From: Agromyces seonyuensis
GTDB lineage: Bacteria > Actinomycetota > Actinomycetes > Actinomycetales > Microbacteriaceae
Length of the DNA stretch: 59,605 nt
Assembly (NCBI RefSeq): GCF_009789225.1
Contig: NZ_WSTA01000011.1
Coordinates: 1-59,605 of the forward strand
Reading direction: 5' to 3'
Under the pieces are notes generated by a model. That model did no database searches. It worked only from the letters and a program-made list of their open reading frames with translations, and was not told where the DNA came from. Below are positions 28,027 through 39,075 of this stretch, piece by piece; within the stretch, counting starts at the first letter, position 1, and every line of letters begins with the position of its first letter. Made by a program: the position numbers and the translations under genes.

Positions 28027-29322
28027 TCAGACCTTCGAGCGCCAGTCGTCCTCGTCGTCCTCGTCGTCGCCGATGGCGGCGATCGGCATCGTCAGCGTGC
28101 CCGTCGGCGGGTTCACGAGCGTCGCCTCGTCGCGCCGGTGCCGCAGCACGGTGTTGATGTAGCTCGACACCGCCTCAGCGAGCGGCACGTCGTGGCCGAT
28201 CTGCTCGGCGAGGTACCAGCGGTGGTCGAGGAGCTGGTGGAAGACCTCGGCGGGCTCGAGTTTGCCGCGCAGGTCGGAGGGGATCGCCCGGATGACCGGT
28301 TCGAAGACACGCACGAGCCACTCGTGGGCCACGACCTCCTCGTCGAGGTCCTGCTTGCCGTAGGCGGCGCGGTAGGAGTCGAGGTCGTTGAGGAGGCGGC
28401 GGGCCTGGTTCTCGCCGGCGTCGAGGCCGGTGAGTCGCAACAGGCGGCGCTGGTGGTGGCCGGCGTCCACGACCTTCGGCTGGATGCGGACGGTGGAGCC
28501 GGCGGCATCCGTGCGGATCGCGAGCTCCTCGATGTCGAAGCCGAGGTCGTTCAGGCGCGTGACGCGCTCGTTGATGCGCCACCGCTCCGCGCCCGGGAAG
28601 GACTCGGGGCCGGTGAGCTCGGTCCAGAGGTTGCGGTACGCGGTCACGATGCCGTCGGAGATGCGCACCGGGTCGAGTTCGTCGGCCACGCGGCCGCCCG
28701 CCTCGAGGTCGAGCAGCTCGCCCGCGATGTTGACGCGCGCGATCTCGAGGTCGTTCTCGCGCTGGCCGTTCGAGAGCCCGCCCTCGTAGAGCTTGCCGGT
28801 CTCGGCGTCGACGAGGTAGGCCGCGAACGCGCCCGCGTCGCGACGGAAGAGCGTGTTCGAGAGCGAGACGTCGCCCCAGAAGAACCCGATGATGTGCAGG
28901 CGCACGAGCAGCACGGCGAGTGCGTCGACGAGGCGGGTCGCGGTGTCCGGGCGCAGGGTCTGCGAGAACAGGGCGCGGTAGGGCAGCGAGAAGCGCAGGT
29001 GCCGGGTGACGAGCACCGGCTTCAGCGGGTCGCCCTCCGCGTCGGAGCGGTTCGTGATGACGGCGACCGGGTCGACGCACGGGATCTCGAGGCGCTGGAG
29101 CGTGCGCAGCATGTCGTACTCGCCGCGGGCCATCTCGGCCGTCGTCTCCTTGACGGCGACGACGTGCCCGCCGAGCTTCGCGAATCGCACGAGGTGGCGC
29201 GAGATGCCCTTCGGCAGCGCCGCGATCGCCTCGCTCGGCCATGCCTCCAGCGGCACGTCCCACGGCAGGTCGAGCAGCCCCGGGTCGACGGTCGCGGCGG
29301 TGATGTTGAGCGATCCAGCCAT
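28027..29322 (-). CDS. DUF4032 protein with kinase-like N-terminal half
   Basis: 431 residues. The N-terminal 220 residues resemble small lipopolysaccharide-kinase/RIO-like folds: a Lys in HVVAVKETTAEMARGEYD and a catalytic-loop-like FFWGDVSLSNTLF in place of HxDxxxxN, then YLVDAETGKLY where a DFG-like Asp is expected. The C-terminal half is the DUF4032 region (KVVDAGHHQRRLLRLTGLDA, HEWLVRVFEPVI). The tail is acidic. Substrate unknown. GAGAGGA lies 9 bases before ATG. The upstream neighbour is an ABC ATPase gene separated by a terminator. Confidence 0.85.
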   Translation of the reverse strand: MAGSLNITAATVDPGLLDLPWDVPLEAWPSEAIAALPKGISRHLVRFAKLGGHVVAVKETTAEMARGEYDMLRTLQRLEIPCVDPVAVITNRSDAEGDPLKPVLVTRHLRFSLPYRALFSQTLRPDTATRLVDALAVLLVRLHIIGFFWGDVSLSNTLFRRDAGAFAAYLVDAETGKLYEGGLSNGQRENDLEIARVNIAGELLDLEAGGRVADELDPVRISDGIVTAYRNLWTELTGPESFPGAERWRINERVTRLNDLGFDIEELAIRTDAAGSTVRIQPKVVDAGHHQRRLLRLTGLDAGENQARRLLNDLDSYRAAYGKQDLDEEVVAHEWLVRVFEPVIRAIPSDLRGKLEPAEVFHQLLDHRWYLAEQIGHDVPLAEAVSSYINTVLRHRRDEATLVNPPTGTLTMPIAAIGDDEDDEDDWRSKV

Positions 29323-29426
29323 ACGGGCATCCTCTCAGTTCGGGCGCACGGATGCGCCGGTCGCGCCGGTCGCCGGCGCGGTGGTGCCGAGGCCGGCAGG
29401 GGGAGTCGCTGCAGGCGGGCGAACGG

Positions 29427-29464
29427 CGGATGCCGGCCGGACCCAGAGGTCCGACCGGCATCCG
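29427..29464 (-). terminator. 17-bp hairpin after the msiK/ugpC-like gene
   Basis: The stem runs 29427-29443 with 29448-29464, with one mismatch and a 4-base loop, just after the ATPase stop codon. Confidence 0.8.
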
Positions 29465-29481
29465 TTCGATTCGGTGCGACG

Positions 29482-30582
<1,101 letters not shown>

Positions 30583-30805
30583 CGTTGTCTCTCTCCTTCA
30601 CCGGCAGGTACGTGCCGGACGATCCGTAGTGAATGGAAATGCGTCGACGACGTCGTCGACACGGGCTTCAGTATACGCAGGCGCGGAGGGTCGTCCGACC
30701 GCCCCCCGAGGCGGGACCCGTCCCGACGTTTCACAGCCGGGCTCCCTACTATCGTTGAGGCGCGCCGACGCGCTGCCCGAACCACGCACTGACCGGAGTG
30801 ACCCC

Positions 30806-31732
30806 ATGACCTACGGCGGATCGAATCAGCCGCGCCCGACTCGCAACGACCGCAGGGACGCGGCGCGCGAGAAGGCGCGGCAGCTCCGCGAGGACCAGAA
30901 GAAGCGCGATCGCCGGCAGCGATGGCTGCTGCAGGGCGGCGTCGCCGTCGTCGTGGTCGTCGCGATCGCGATCGTCTCCCTCGTCGTCATGAACTCCATC
31001 ACCCCCGCGAAGCCGGGGCCGCAGAACATGGCGAGCGACGGCATCCTGCTCGTGCAGGGCGAAGACGGTGCGAGCATCTCCGCCGTCCGCACCGGCGGGG
31101 TGCCCGCCGACGGCGAACCCGTGCCGACCGTGCCCGACGCCTCGGGCGACGTCGCCAACATCGTGATCTACGTCGACTACCTCTGCGCGAACTGCGGCGA
31201 CTTCGAGGCCGCCAACGGCGAACTCCTCCAGACGATGGTCACCTCCGGGTTCGCGACGCTCGAGATCCATCCGCTCGGCATGCTCAAGACGCTCTCGCAG
31301 GGCACCCAGTACTCGGTGCGCGCCGCGAACGCCGCGGCCTGCGTCGCGGACGCCTCGCCCGACGACTTCTTCGCGTACCACCAGGCGCTCTTCGCCCAGC
31401 AGCCCGAGGAGAACACCCCGGGACTCACCGACGAGGAGCTCGCCGACCTCGCGAGCGACACCGGCGTGGGCTCCCTCGACGCGGTGACGACGTGCATCAC
31501 GGACCGCGAGTTCACGACCTGGGTCGGCCAGGCGACCGAGCGCGCGCTCGACGGGCCGCTGCCGAACACGGAGGTCGAGAACGTGCAGGGCACGCCGACC
31601 GTCCTCGTCAACGGCCTCCAGTACACGGGCGCGAACGACGACAGCGACGAGTTCCGCTCCTTCGTGCAGCAGGCGCTGAGCACCGCCGCCGAGAAGGCGA
31701 CGCCGACGCCTACGCCGACCCCCGGCGGGTAG
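30806..31732 (+). CDS. Membrane-anchored DsbA-like thioredoxin-fold protein
   Basis: About 308 residues. A basic cytoplasmic N-terminus of about 40 residues is followed by one membrane helix (about 44-66) and an extracytoplasmic thioredoxin_4 domain. The active site is CANC in VDYLCANCGDFEAANGEL. The cis-Pro loop is in VQGTPTVLVNG. The C-terminus is a Thr-Pro-rich tail. It probably oxidises or isomerises disulfides of secreted proteins. ATG 30806 has GGAG about 8 bases upstream. The tRNA-Thr gene follows 28 bases after the stop. Confidence 0.92.
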   Translation: MTYGGSNQPRPTRNDRRDAAREKARQLREDQKKRDRRQRWLLQGGVAVVVVVAIAIVSLVVMNSITPAKPGPQNMASDGILLVQGEDGASISAVRTGGVPADGEPVPTVPDASGDVANIVIYVDYLCANCGDFEAANGELLQTMVTSGFATLEIHPLGMLKTLSQGTQYSVRAANAAACVADASPDDFFAYHQALFAQQPEENTPGLTDEELADLASDTGVGSLDAVTTCITDREFTTWVGQATERALDGPLPNTEVENVQGTPTVLVNGLQYTGANDDSDEFRSFVQQALSTAAEKATPTPTPTPGG

Positions 31733-31760
31733 CATGTGAGACCGGGCGCGCGTCGCCCAG

Positions 31761-31833
31761 GCCGGCTTGGCGCAATTGGTAGCGCACCGCTCTTGTAAAG
31801 CGGTGGTTGCGGGTTCGAGTCCCGCAGCCGGCT
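31761..31833 (+). tRNA. tRNA-Thr (anticodon UGU)
   Basis: A complete cloverleaf of 73 bases without encoded CCA. Acceptor stem GCCGGCT (31761-31767) pairs with AGCCGGC (31826-31832), discriminator T 31833. Anticodon stem CCGCT/AGCGG holds loop CTTGTAA (31792-31798) with anticodon TGT at 31794-31796. The T-arm GCGGG-TTCGAGT-CCCGC is perfect. Confidence 0.98.
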
Positions 31834-31837
31834 CGCA

Positions 31838-32857
31838 ATGGATGCTGTGCCGAACCCGGCCGCCCCGGTCGGGCGGCACCGCGTGCGGAACGCGCTCGCG
31901 CTCGGCGGGGCGGCGCTCTGCGGGGCGCTCATGGCGCTCCAGTCCCGGTTGAACGGTCAGCTCGGCGCGGAGCTCGAGGACGGGTACACGGCGGCGCTCG
32001 TCTCGTTCGGCAGCGGACTGGTCGTCATGTCGGTGCTCCTCGCGTCATCGCCGCGCGGCCGCCAGGGCGTCGGCCGGGTGCTCGAGGCCGTCCGCACGGG
32101 CGGGCTGCGCCGATGGATGCTCGTCGGCGGCGCCGCCGGCGCCGTGTTCGTGCTCAGCCAGGGTCTCGTGGCGACGCTCCTCGGCGTCGCGCTCTTCACG
32201 GTCGCCTACGTCGCGGGGCAGACGGTGTCGGGGCTCGTCGTCGACCTCGTCGGACTCGGCCCGAGCGGGCGGCATGCCGTGACCGTGCCGCGGGTCGCCG
32301 GCGCGGCGCTCACCGTCGTCGCCGTCGCGGTCGCGGTCTCCGGCGGCATCGATGCCGGGGTGGCGTGGTGGGCGCTGCTGCTGCCGCTCGGCTCCGGGCT
32401 GCTCTCGAGCTGGCAGGCCGCCGTCAACGGCCGGGTCCGGGTTGCGGCGGGCAGCGCGATCACCGCGACGTTCAACAACTTCCTCGTCGGCACCGCGGTG
32501 CTCGCGGTCGCCGCCCTCGTCCACGTGCTGGCCGCGGGGCCTCCGAGCGAATGGCCCGACGAGCCGTGGCTCTACCTCGGCGGGGCGGTGGGCTGCATCT
32601 TCATCGCGGGCGCGACGATCCTGGTGCGCGCGACCGGGGTGCTGCTGTTCACGCTCGCGAACGTCGCCGGCCAGCTCGTCGCGGCGATCGTGCTCGACGC
32701 CGTGCTGCCGGGCGCGCATCCGTCGGTCGGACCGGCGACGATCGCGGGCACGGCCCTCGCCCTGGTCGCCGTCGCCGTCGGCGGGCTCGACGGGATGCGG
32801 GCGCGCCGCGCGGCGCGGGCCGCGGGGGCAGCGCCGGGCGTCAGCCCAGAACGGTGA
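31838..32857 (+). CDS. DMT-superfamily transporter (DUF606/YdcZ-like)
   Basis: 339 residues with about ten hydrophobic helices in two repeats (each starting near NALALGGAALCGALMALQ and AWWALLLPLGSGLLSSWQ). The LQSRLNGQLG and WQAAVNGRVR motifs are typical of the YdcZ/DUF606 duplicated permeases. The substrate is unknown. The ATG lies only 4 bases after the tRNA-Thr 3' end, so 3' processing of the tRNA would leave an almost leaderless mRNA. A downstream GTG (31883 region) is a less likely start because the first helix begins about there. Confidence 0.88.
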   Translation: MDAVPNPAAPVGRHRVRNALALGGAALCGALMALQSRLNGQLGAELEDGYTAALVSFGSGLVVMSVLLASSPRGRQGVGRVLEAVRTGGLRRWMLVGGAAGAVFVLSQGLVATLLGVALFTVAYVAGQTVSGLVVDLVGLGPSGRHAVTVPRVAGAALTVVAVAVAVSGGIDAGVAWWALLLPLGSGLLSSWQAAVNGRVRVAAGSAITATFNNFLVGTAVLAVAALVHVLAAGPPSEWPDEPWLYLGGAVGCIFIAGATILVRATGVLLFTLANVAGQLVAAIVLDAVLPGAHPSVGPATIAGTALALVAVAVGGLDGMRARRAARAAGAAPGVSPER

Positions 32858-33395
32858 GGAACTCTCCGCCGTCGACGGTCTTCGGGTCGTGCTTGCGGCG
32901 CTCGGGGACGCCGCCGACGTAGAGCCAGCCGAGGAGGCGCTCCCCGTCCTCGAGCCCGTGCACGGCCGCCACGGCCGGGTGGCGCACGCCGCCCCCGGTG
33001 CGCCACATGACGCCCCAGCCCGCCTCGTCCAGCAGTAGCGCGAGCGCGTGCGCGACGCCCGCGGCGACGGCTTCCTGCTCCCAGTCGGGCACCTTCGGGC
33101 TCGGGACGCTGCGCGCGACGACCGCCACGAGCAGGTCGGCCCGCAGGGGCTTGCCGGCGAGCTTGGCCGCCTCGGCGCCCTCGGCGCCGGAGGCCGCCAC
33201 GAGCGCCGCGCCGAGACGGACGCGGGCGTCGCCCCGCAGCGCGACGATGCGCCACGGCCGGAGCCCGGCGTGGTCGGCGACGTGCGCGGCGGCCCCGATC
33301 AGGCGCGCGAGCTCGGCGTCGTCGGGCGTCGCCGACGTCACCTTCGGTTCGGAGCGACGCCGCGAGAGGGCGTCGAAGACGGGGTGGCGGCTCAC
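32841..33395 (-). CDS. Nitroreductase-family protein
   Basis: About 184 residues from GTG 33395, which overlaps the msrB stop by four bases (GTGA). The N-terminal FDALSRRRSEPKVT matches the FMN-binding RRS motif of nitroreductases, and GLRPWRIVAL and EAGWGVMWRTGG fit the family. It is shorter than classical members and probably uses FMN and NAD(P)H. The operon with msrB suggests a role in oxidative or electrophile stress. It is convergent with the DMT gene, and their ends overlap by 17 bases (32841-32857). Confidence 0.85.
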   Translation of the reverse strand: MSRHPVFDALSRRRSEPKVTSATPDDAELARLIGAAAHVADHAGLRPWRIVALRGDARVRLGAALVAASGAEGAEAAKLAGKPLRADLLVAVVARSVPSPKVPDWEQEAVAAGVAHALALLLDEAGWGVMWRTGGGVRHPAVAAVHGLEDGERLLGWLYVGGVPERRKHDPKTVDGGEFLTVLG

Positions 33396-33817
33396 GCCTC
33401 GTCGGCGCTCGCCGCGACCTCGGCGGCGGCGAAGTTCAGTGCGATCGAGTTCATGCAGTAGCGGTCGCCGGTCGGCGTGCCGAACCCGTCGGGGAAGACG
33501 TGGCCGAGGTGCGAGCCGCAGTTCGCGCAGCGCACCTCGGTGCGCACCATGCCGAGGCTCGTGTCCTCGATGAGCTCGACGGCCTCGGGACGCACGGACT
33601 CGTAGAAGCTGGGCCAACCGCAGCCCGAGTCGAACTTCGTGCCGCTCTGGAAGAGTTCGGCGTTGCACGCGGCGCACGTGTAGACGCCCGCGCGCTCCTC
33701 GTCGAGGAGCTCGCCCGTCCACGCACGCTCGGTCGCGGCCTCGCGGAGGACCGCGTACTGCTCGTCGCCGAGCTCATCGCGCCACTCGGCCTCGCTCTTG
33801 TCGACGTTGTAGCCCAT
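33392..33817 (-). CDS. msrB: Peptide-methionine (R)-S-oxide reductase MsrB
   Basis: 141 residues. Two zinc-binding pairs CAAC and CANC, FDSGCGWPSFYES with a resolving-type Cys, and the catalytic Cys in RYCMNSIAL near the C-terminus. It repairs oxidised methionine. ATG 33817 is preceded by AAAGGGG at 6 bases. The stop overlaps the nitroreductase start. Confidence 0.96.
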   Translation of the reverse strand: MGYNVDKSEAEWRDELGDEQYAVLREAATERAWTGELLDEERAGVYTCAACNAELFQSGTKFDSGCGWPSFYESVRPEAVELIEDTSLGMVRTEVRCANCGSHLGHVFPDGFGTPTGDRYCMNSIALNFAAAEVAASADEA

Positions 33818-34008
33818 GGTGACCCCTTTCCGAGGAGCCATCCTAGGCGCGCTCCGCCGAGTGCCGGCCGAGGATGACGCCCCGTCGCGCGGGCACGCCG
33901 CCCGCCGACCGGGAGTCCGTCGGAACCGCCGAGGCGCTCGGCTCCGGTCATGGGGCGGCGGGTTAGGATGCCTCGAGCCGCAGGGCTGCACCGAGCGGAA
34001 GGAGCGAT

Positions 34009-34314
34009 GTGGACCGATCCGAACCGCGAACGGCCGTGCCGCCGGCGGTCGCCGCAGGCCCGGGCCTCGCCGAATCCGATCGTCGGCTGCTGGGCTTCGA
34101 GGCCCGCGAGTGGCCGCATCCCGGCGTCAAGGAGGAGGCCATGCGCGTGGAGCTCGGCTTGTCCGCCGCTCGCTACTACCAGCGCCTCGGCGCGCTCCTC
34201 GACGAGCCCGAGGCGCTCCGCGCCGACCCGCTGCTCGTCCGCCGCCTGCAGCGCCTCCGGGACGCCCGCGAGGCGGCCAGGCGCCGCAGGATCCCGCCGG
34301 CCGTCGCCGGCTGA
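34009..34314 (+). CDS. DUF3263 protein
   Basis: 101 residues from GTG 34009, with GGAAGGAG (33997-34004) 4 bases upstream. The core (LAESDRRLLGFEAREW, VKEEAMRVELGLSAARYYQRL, LLVRRLQRLRDAREAARRRR) is the DUF3263 pattern, a small helix-turn-helix-like helical domain. The pair with a LytR_C protein gene corresponds to Rv0430-Rv0431 in M. tuberculosis. It may be a DNA-binding partner or regulator of the next gene (inference). Confidence 0.85.
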   Translation: MDRSEPRTAVPPAVAAGPGLAESDRRLLGFEAREWPHPGVKEEAMRVELGLSAARYYQRLGALLDEPEALRADPLLVRRLQRLRDAREAARRRRIPPAVAG

Positions 34315-34351
34315 GCGCACGAGAGATCACCGGACGAGACAGACGAGGACC

Positions 34352-34894
34352 ATGCCCGAGACATTCCCGAAGGACCGCTTCGACTCCATCCCGCGCGGCA
34401 TCGAGCGCGTCGGCGCCCACCGGGCCCCCGCCCGCCGCGGCCGCGGCTGGGTGTGGGCGGGCTGGACGGCCCTCGCCGCCGTGATCGTCGCGACCGCCGG
34501 CATCCTCGGCGCGATGGGCTATCTCGGCAAGCTCGGCGGCTCCGACGAGACCGTCGTGGCGAGCGAGGCGCCGGCCGTCACGGCCGCGCCGACCCTCGAC
34601 GCGGCGACCCCGGTCACGGTCCTCAACGGCACCGACGTCGACGGACTCGCCGCGACCGCCGCCGATGCGCTCACCGGTGCCGGCCTCACCGTCGCGGCGA
34701 CCTCCAACGCGAGCACGAGCGACGTCGCCGAGTCGATGGTCTACTACTCGCGGCCGGACCTCGAGGGCGCGGCGCGCGGCATCGCCGGACTGCTGCCCGG
34801 GTCCGACGTGCAGGAGACCACCGAGTTCACCGCCATCGGCTCGGACCTGACGGTCGTCGTCGGCGCCGACTACGCGGCCGCGGTCGGCGGCTGA
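34352..34894 (+). CDS. Membrane protein with LytR_C domain (VirR/Rv0431-like)
   Basis: About 180 residues. A basic N-terminus is followed by one membrane helix (about 33-55, VWAGWTALAAVIVATAGIL) and an outside LytR_C domain (about 86-175: ATPVTVLNGTDVDGLAATAA and following). No LCP catalytic domain is present. The M. tuberculosis counterpart VirR (Rv0431) affects the cell envelope and vesicle release. It is probably co-transcribed with the DUF3263 gene 37 bases upstream. Confidence 0.87.
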   Translation: MPETFPKDRFDSIPRGIERVGAHRAPARRGRGWVWAGWTALAAVIVATAGILGAMGYLGKLGGSDETVVASEAPAVTAAPTLDAATPVTVLNGTDVDGLAATAADALTGAGLTVAATSNASTSDVAESMVYYSRPDLEGAARGIAGLLPGSDVQETTEFTAIGSDLTVVVGADYAAAVGG

Positions 34895-35125
34895 GCCTCC
34901 ACCCCCGTTCGCGGGGGCGCGTTGCCGAATCGTTGCCGTCGCCCGGCGTCATCCGGTGCGAACCCCTTGCGCCGCGCCGTTGCGGCGTTGTTCACTCTGA
35001 ACGGTCGCCCGTGTCCCGTGCGAACGACCGATCCCGCGTTGCGCGCGTCCGACGGTCGTGCGGAGGCGTGCGCCCGGCGGGGGCGCCGCGCCTCGCCGAT
35101 CGAAACGGCACATTGGGAGCACTGC
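34895..35125 (+). other. 231-bp gap and probable long leader of the cold shock gene
   Basis: I see no coding region or strong promoter here. The stretch contains GC-rich self-complementary segments and a TTCACTCTGAA inverted repeat (34991-35001). Cold shock genes often have long structured leaders, so part of this may be 5' UTR, but no start site can be fixed. Confidence 0.3.
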
Positions 35126-35329
35126 ATGGCGAACGGGACCGTCAAATGGTTCAACGCTGAAAAGGGATACGGGTTCATCACCGTCGACGGCGGAGGGCAG
35201 GACGTCTTCGTCCACTACTCCGCCATCGACATGGCGGGCTACAAGGTCCTCGAAGAGGGCCAGGCGGTCGTCTTCGAGGTCGGCTCGGGGGCCAAGGGTC
35301 CGCAGGCCGAGGCCGTCCGCCCGGCCTGA
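35126..35329 (+). CDS. cspA: Cold shock protein, CspA family
   Basis: 67 residues, one cold shock domain. It opens [20 protein letters not shown] with RNP1 (KGYGFITV), then RNP2 DVFVHYSAI. It binds single-stranded RNA and DNA and melts RNA structure. GGGAG lies about 7 bases before ATG. A GC-rich hairpin follows the gene. Confidence 0.97.
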   Translation: MANGTVKWFNAEKGYGFITVDGGGQDVFVHYSAIDMAGYKVLEEGQAVVFEVGSGAKGPQAEAVRPA

Positions 35330-35369
35330 GACCGGTCCGCCGCCGTGCGCGGCGGTCGCGTCATCCCGC

Positions 35370-35403
35370 ATGCGCCGTCGGGGGTCCGCCCCTGACGGCG
35401 CAT
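35370..35403 (+). terminator. Hairpin terminator after cspA
   Basis: Stem ATGCGCCGTC (35370-35379) with GACGGCGCAT (35394-35403), continued inward by a GGGG/CCCC pairing. It starts 40 bases after the stop. Confidence 0.65.
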
Positions 35404-35559
35404 CGGCGTGCACGGCCGGACGCCCGCTCCCGTTCGTCGACGGTCGGCGCATCGGCGTTCCCAGCGGCCGGGTCGGCGGGCTCGGGCGCCGGGACCGAGG
35501 GGCTCGGCTTCGGGGACGCGTCCGGCGTGCCGCGCCGCCGCTGCGATCGATGCGGCCCA

Positions 35560-35565
35560 TACGCT
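35560..35565 (+). promoter_or_regulatory. -10 hexamer of the DUF3048 gene (leaderless type)
   Basis: TACGCT lies 7 bases before ATG 35573, with no ribosome-binding site. The rest of the gap 35404-35559 shows nothing else I can support. Confidence 0.5.
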
Positions 35566-35572
35566 GTGCCGC

Positions 35573-36628
35573 ATGGCGAGGGGGACGCGGTCACGGGGGT
35601 TCGTCGGTCTGGTGGTCGTCGCCGCGGTGACGTCCGCGCTCGTCGGCTGCACCGAGGAGGCGGCCCCCGAGCCGACGCTGCCGCCGCCGAGCATCGCGTC
35701 GCGGCCGCTGCCGACGACGCTGCCGGATCCGATCCCGTTCGCGGTCGCGCCGTTGCGCGGCACCCTCGTGGCGCCGGCTAGCGCGAGCGGGCCGTCGCTG
35801 GCCGCCAAGATCGACGATCACGAAGAGGCCCGTCCGCAGCTCGCGCTCAACCGCACGGACCTCGTGTACGAGGAGCTCGTCGAGGGCGGGCTGACCCGCT
35901 ACGCCGCCGTGTGGCAGAGCGACGTGCCCGAGCAGGTCGGCCCCGTCCGTTCGATCCGGCCGATGGATCCCGACATCCTCACGCCCCTCGGCGGGATCGT
36001 CGCCTACTCCGGCGGGCAGGAGCGCTTCGTGGAGATGATGCAGGCCACGCCGCTCGTGAACCTCGTCTTCGACTACGACGACACGGGCCTCTTCGAACGC
36101 GCCGACGACCGGCCGAGCCCCCACGACGTCATCCTCGCCGCCTCGGTCGCGGTCGAGCGGAACTCGGAGCTCGCCCCGCCCGCGCGGCAGTTCCGCTACG
36201 GCGGCGTCGACCCGCTCGCCGATCCGCGGTTCGCGGCGACGCCGACCTCGCGCATCGACCTCGTGTACTCGCCGGCCCGCTTCCCGAGCTGGGAGTGGGA
36301 TGCGGCATCCGGCTCATGGCTGCGTTCGCAGGAGGGCGCGCCCGATGCGGACTCCTCGGGCGAGCGGGTGCGCGCGGCGAACGTCGTGACGCTGCGGGTC
36401 GCGATCGACTGGACCTACGGCGAGGTGCCGAAGACGGAGCTCGCGGGCTCGAGCGGGGAGGCGTGGGTCTCGGCCGGCGGCCGGACCGCTCACGGGACCT
36501 GGTCGAAGGCCGACCAGTCCGCGCCCATCGTGCTGACGGCCGACGGCGGCGGCGAGCTCGAGCTCTCGCCCGGCAACACCTGGATCCAGCTCGTGCCGAC
36601 GACCGGGTCCGCGACGTTCGTCCCGTGA
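35573..36628 (+). CDS. DUF3048 lipoprotein
   Basis: About 351 residues with a lipoprotein signal (VTSALVGC). A Pro/Thr-rich stretch is followed by the two-part DUF3048 domain (PSLAAKIDDHEEARPQLALN, DLVYEELVEGGLTRYAAVWQ, VGPVRSIRPMDPDIL; second part from about 230). It is exported and lipid-anchored. The family is common in Gram-positive bacteria, and its biochemical role is not established. The start is supported by the -10 hexamer 7 bases upstream. Confidence 0.9.
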   Translation: MARGTRSRGFVGLVVVAAVTSALVGCTEEAAPEPTLPPPSIASRPLPTTLPDPIPFAVAPLRGTLVAPASASGPSLAAKIDDHEEARPQLALNRTDLVYEELVEGGLTRYAAVWQSDVPEQVGPVRSIRPMDPDILTPLGGIVAYSGGQERFVEMMQATPLVNLVFDYDDTGLFERADDRPSPHDVILAASVAVERNSELAPPARQFRYGGVDPLADPRFAATPTSRIDLVYSPARFPSWEWDAASGSWLRSQEGAPDADSSGERVRAANVVTLRVAIDWTYGEVPKTELAGSSGEAWVSAGGRTAHGTWSKADQSAPIVLTADGGGELELSPGNTWIQLVPTTGSATFVP

Positions 36629-36711
36629 GCGGAGGTCGCCGATCGAGGATGCCTCGCGCGCATCGCGCGCCCGCCGGATCGACCGCCGTGGGGGCGCGGG
36701 TTCGCCCGTGA

Positions 36712-38463
<1,752 letters not shown>

Positions 38464-38506
38464 CCTGAAGGTCGAAGCTTCGAAGAAGGTTCGACCGCAA
38501 GGTCAA

Positions 38507-38542
38507 GGTCGAGTAGGGCGCGAAGCGCCCGTATCGAGACCC
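38507..38542 (+). repeat. Single GGTCGAGTA...TATCGAGACC element after groEL
   Basis: GGTCGAGTAG, a GGGCGCgaaGCGCCC hairpin core, then CGTATCGAGACC. It is one complete unit of the family found at 5191, 18248 and 56437. Confidence 0.8.
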
Positions 38543-38556
38543 AGTCCGACCAGCAC

Positions 38557-38592
38557 GAAGCGCCCGTCTCCCGCAAGGGAGGCGGGCGCTTC
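38557..38592. terminator. GCAA-capped hairpin between groEL and the WXG100 gene
   Basis: A 16-bp stem (GAAGCGCCCGTCTCCC with GGGAGGCGGGCGCTTC, one G-U pair) has a GCAA tetraloop. It serves convergent genes. Confidence 0.85.
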
Positions 38593-38618
38593 CGCGTTCC
38601 TGCCGTGCGGCGTCGGAC

Positions 38619-38906
38619 TCAGCCGAAGAGGCGCGCCGCCGAGAGTTCGGCGTCGGCGTAGTGGGTGGCGGCGGTCGCGAGCGAGCGGTCGAGCGCCGCG
38701 AGGGACGCCTCGACCTGCTGCTGCATCGTGCGCCACTGCGAGGCCGCACCCTGGAACGCGGTCGCGGCCGGACCGGTCCAGGAGGCCTGCAGGCCGTCGA
38801 GGCCCGACATGAGGGCGGACACGTCGGCCTGCACGCGGTCGATCGTGCCCCGCACCTGCTGGGCGGCCGCGGCGACCTGGTCGCTGTCGACGGTGAAACG
38901 GGTCAT
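38619..38906 (-). CDS. WXG100-family (ESAT-6-like) protein
   Basis: 95 residues predicted as two amphipathic helices joined by the SWTG turn (WxG motif at about residues 43-45). There is no signal peptide, and the size fits type VII secretion substrates. The C-terminal helix carries YADAELSAARLF, which contains a Y-x-x-x-E pattern used as a type VII export signal. ATG 38906 is preceded by GGAAGGA at 7 bases. No ESX machinery gene is in the window, so the exporter must be elsewhere. Confidence 0.9.
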   Translation of the reverse strand: MTRFTVDSDQVAAAAQQVRGTIDRVQADVSALMSGLDGLQASWTGPAATAFQGAASQWRTMQQQVEASLAALDRSLATAATHYADAELSAARLFG

Positions 38907-39075
38907 GGGAGTTCCTTCCGCTCGGGCGCCGCGGTTCCGCGGCGGCTGCCCCGAACGTAGGAGGGACGGCGAGCGGGAGCAGGACGGGGTCGCGGGTGCC
39001 GCGGTGGCGGCGCGCCATCCGGCTGCTGGGGAGGACGAGCGGGGTCGCCGCCGCGACGAGCCGGTCGGGCCGGGC

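Noticed and set aside
34990-35001. GTTCACT before the cold shock gene as a PHO box
   Set aside because: Only one unit; the bases 11 positions further do not match.
38507-38592. Mobile element (MITE) after groEL
   Set aside because: Inverted structures are present, but no target-site duplication could be seen; described as repeat plus terminator instead.
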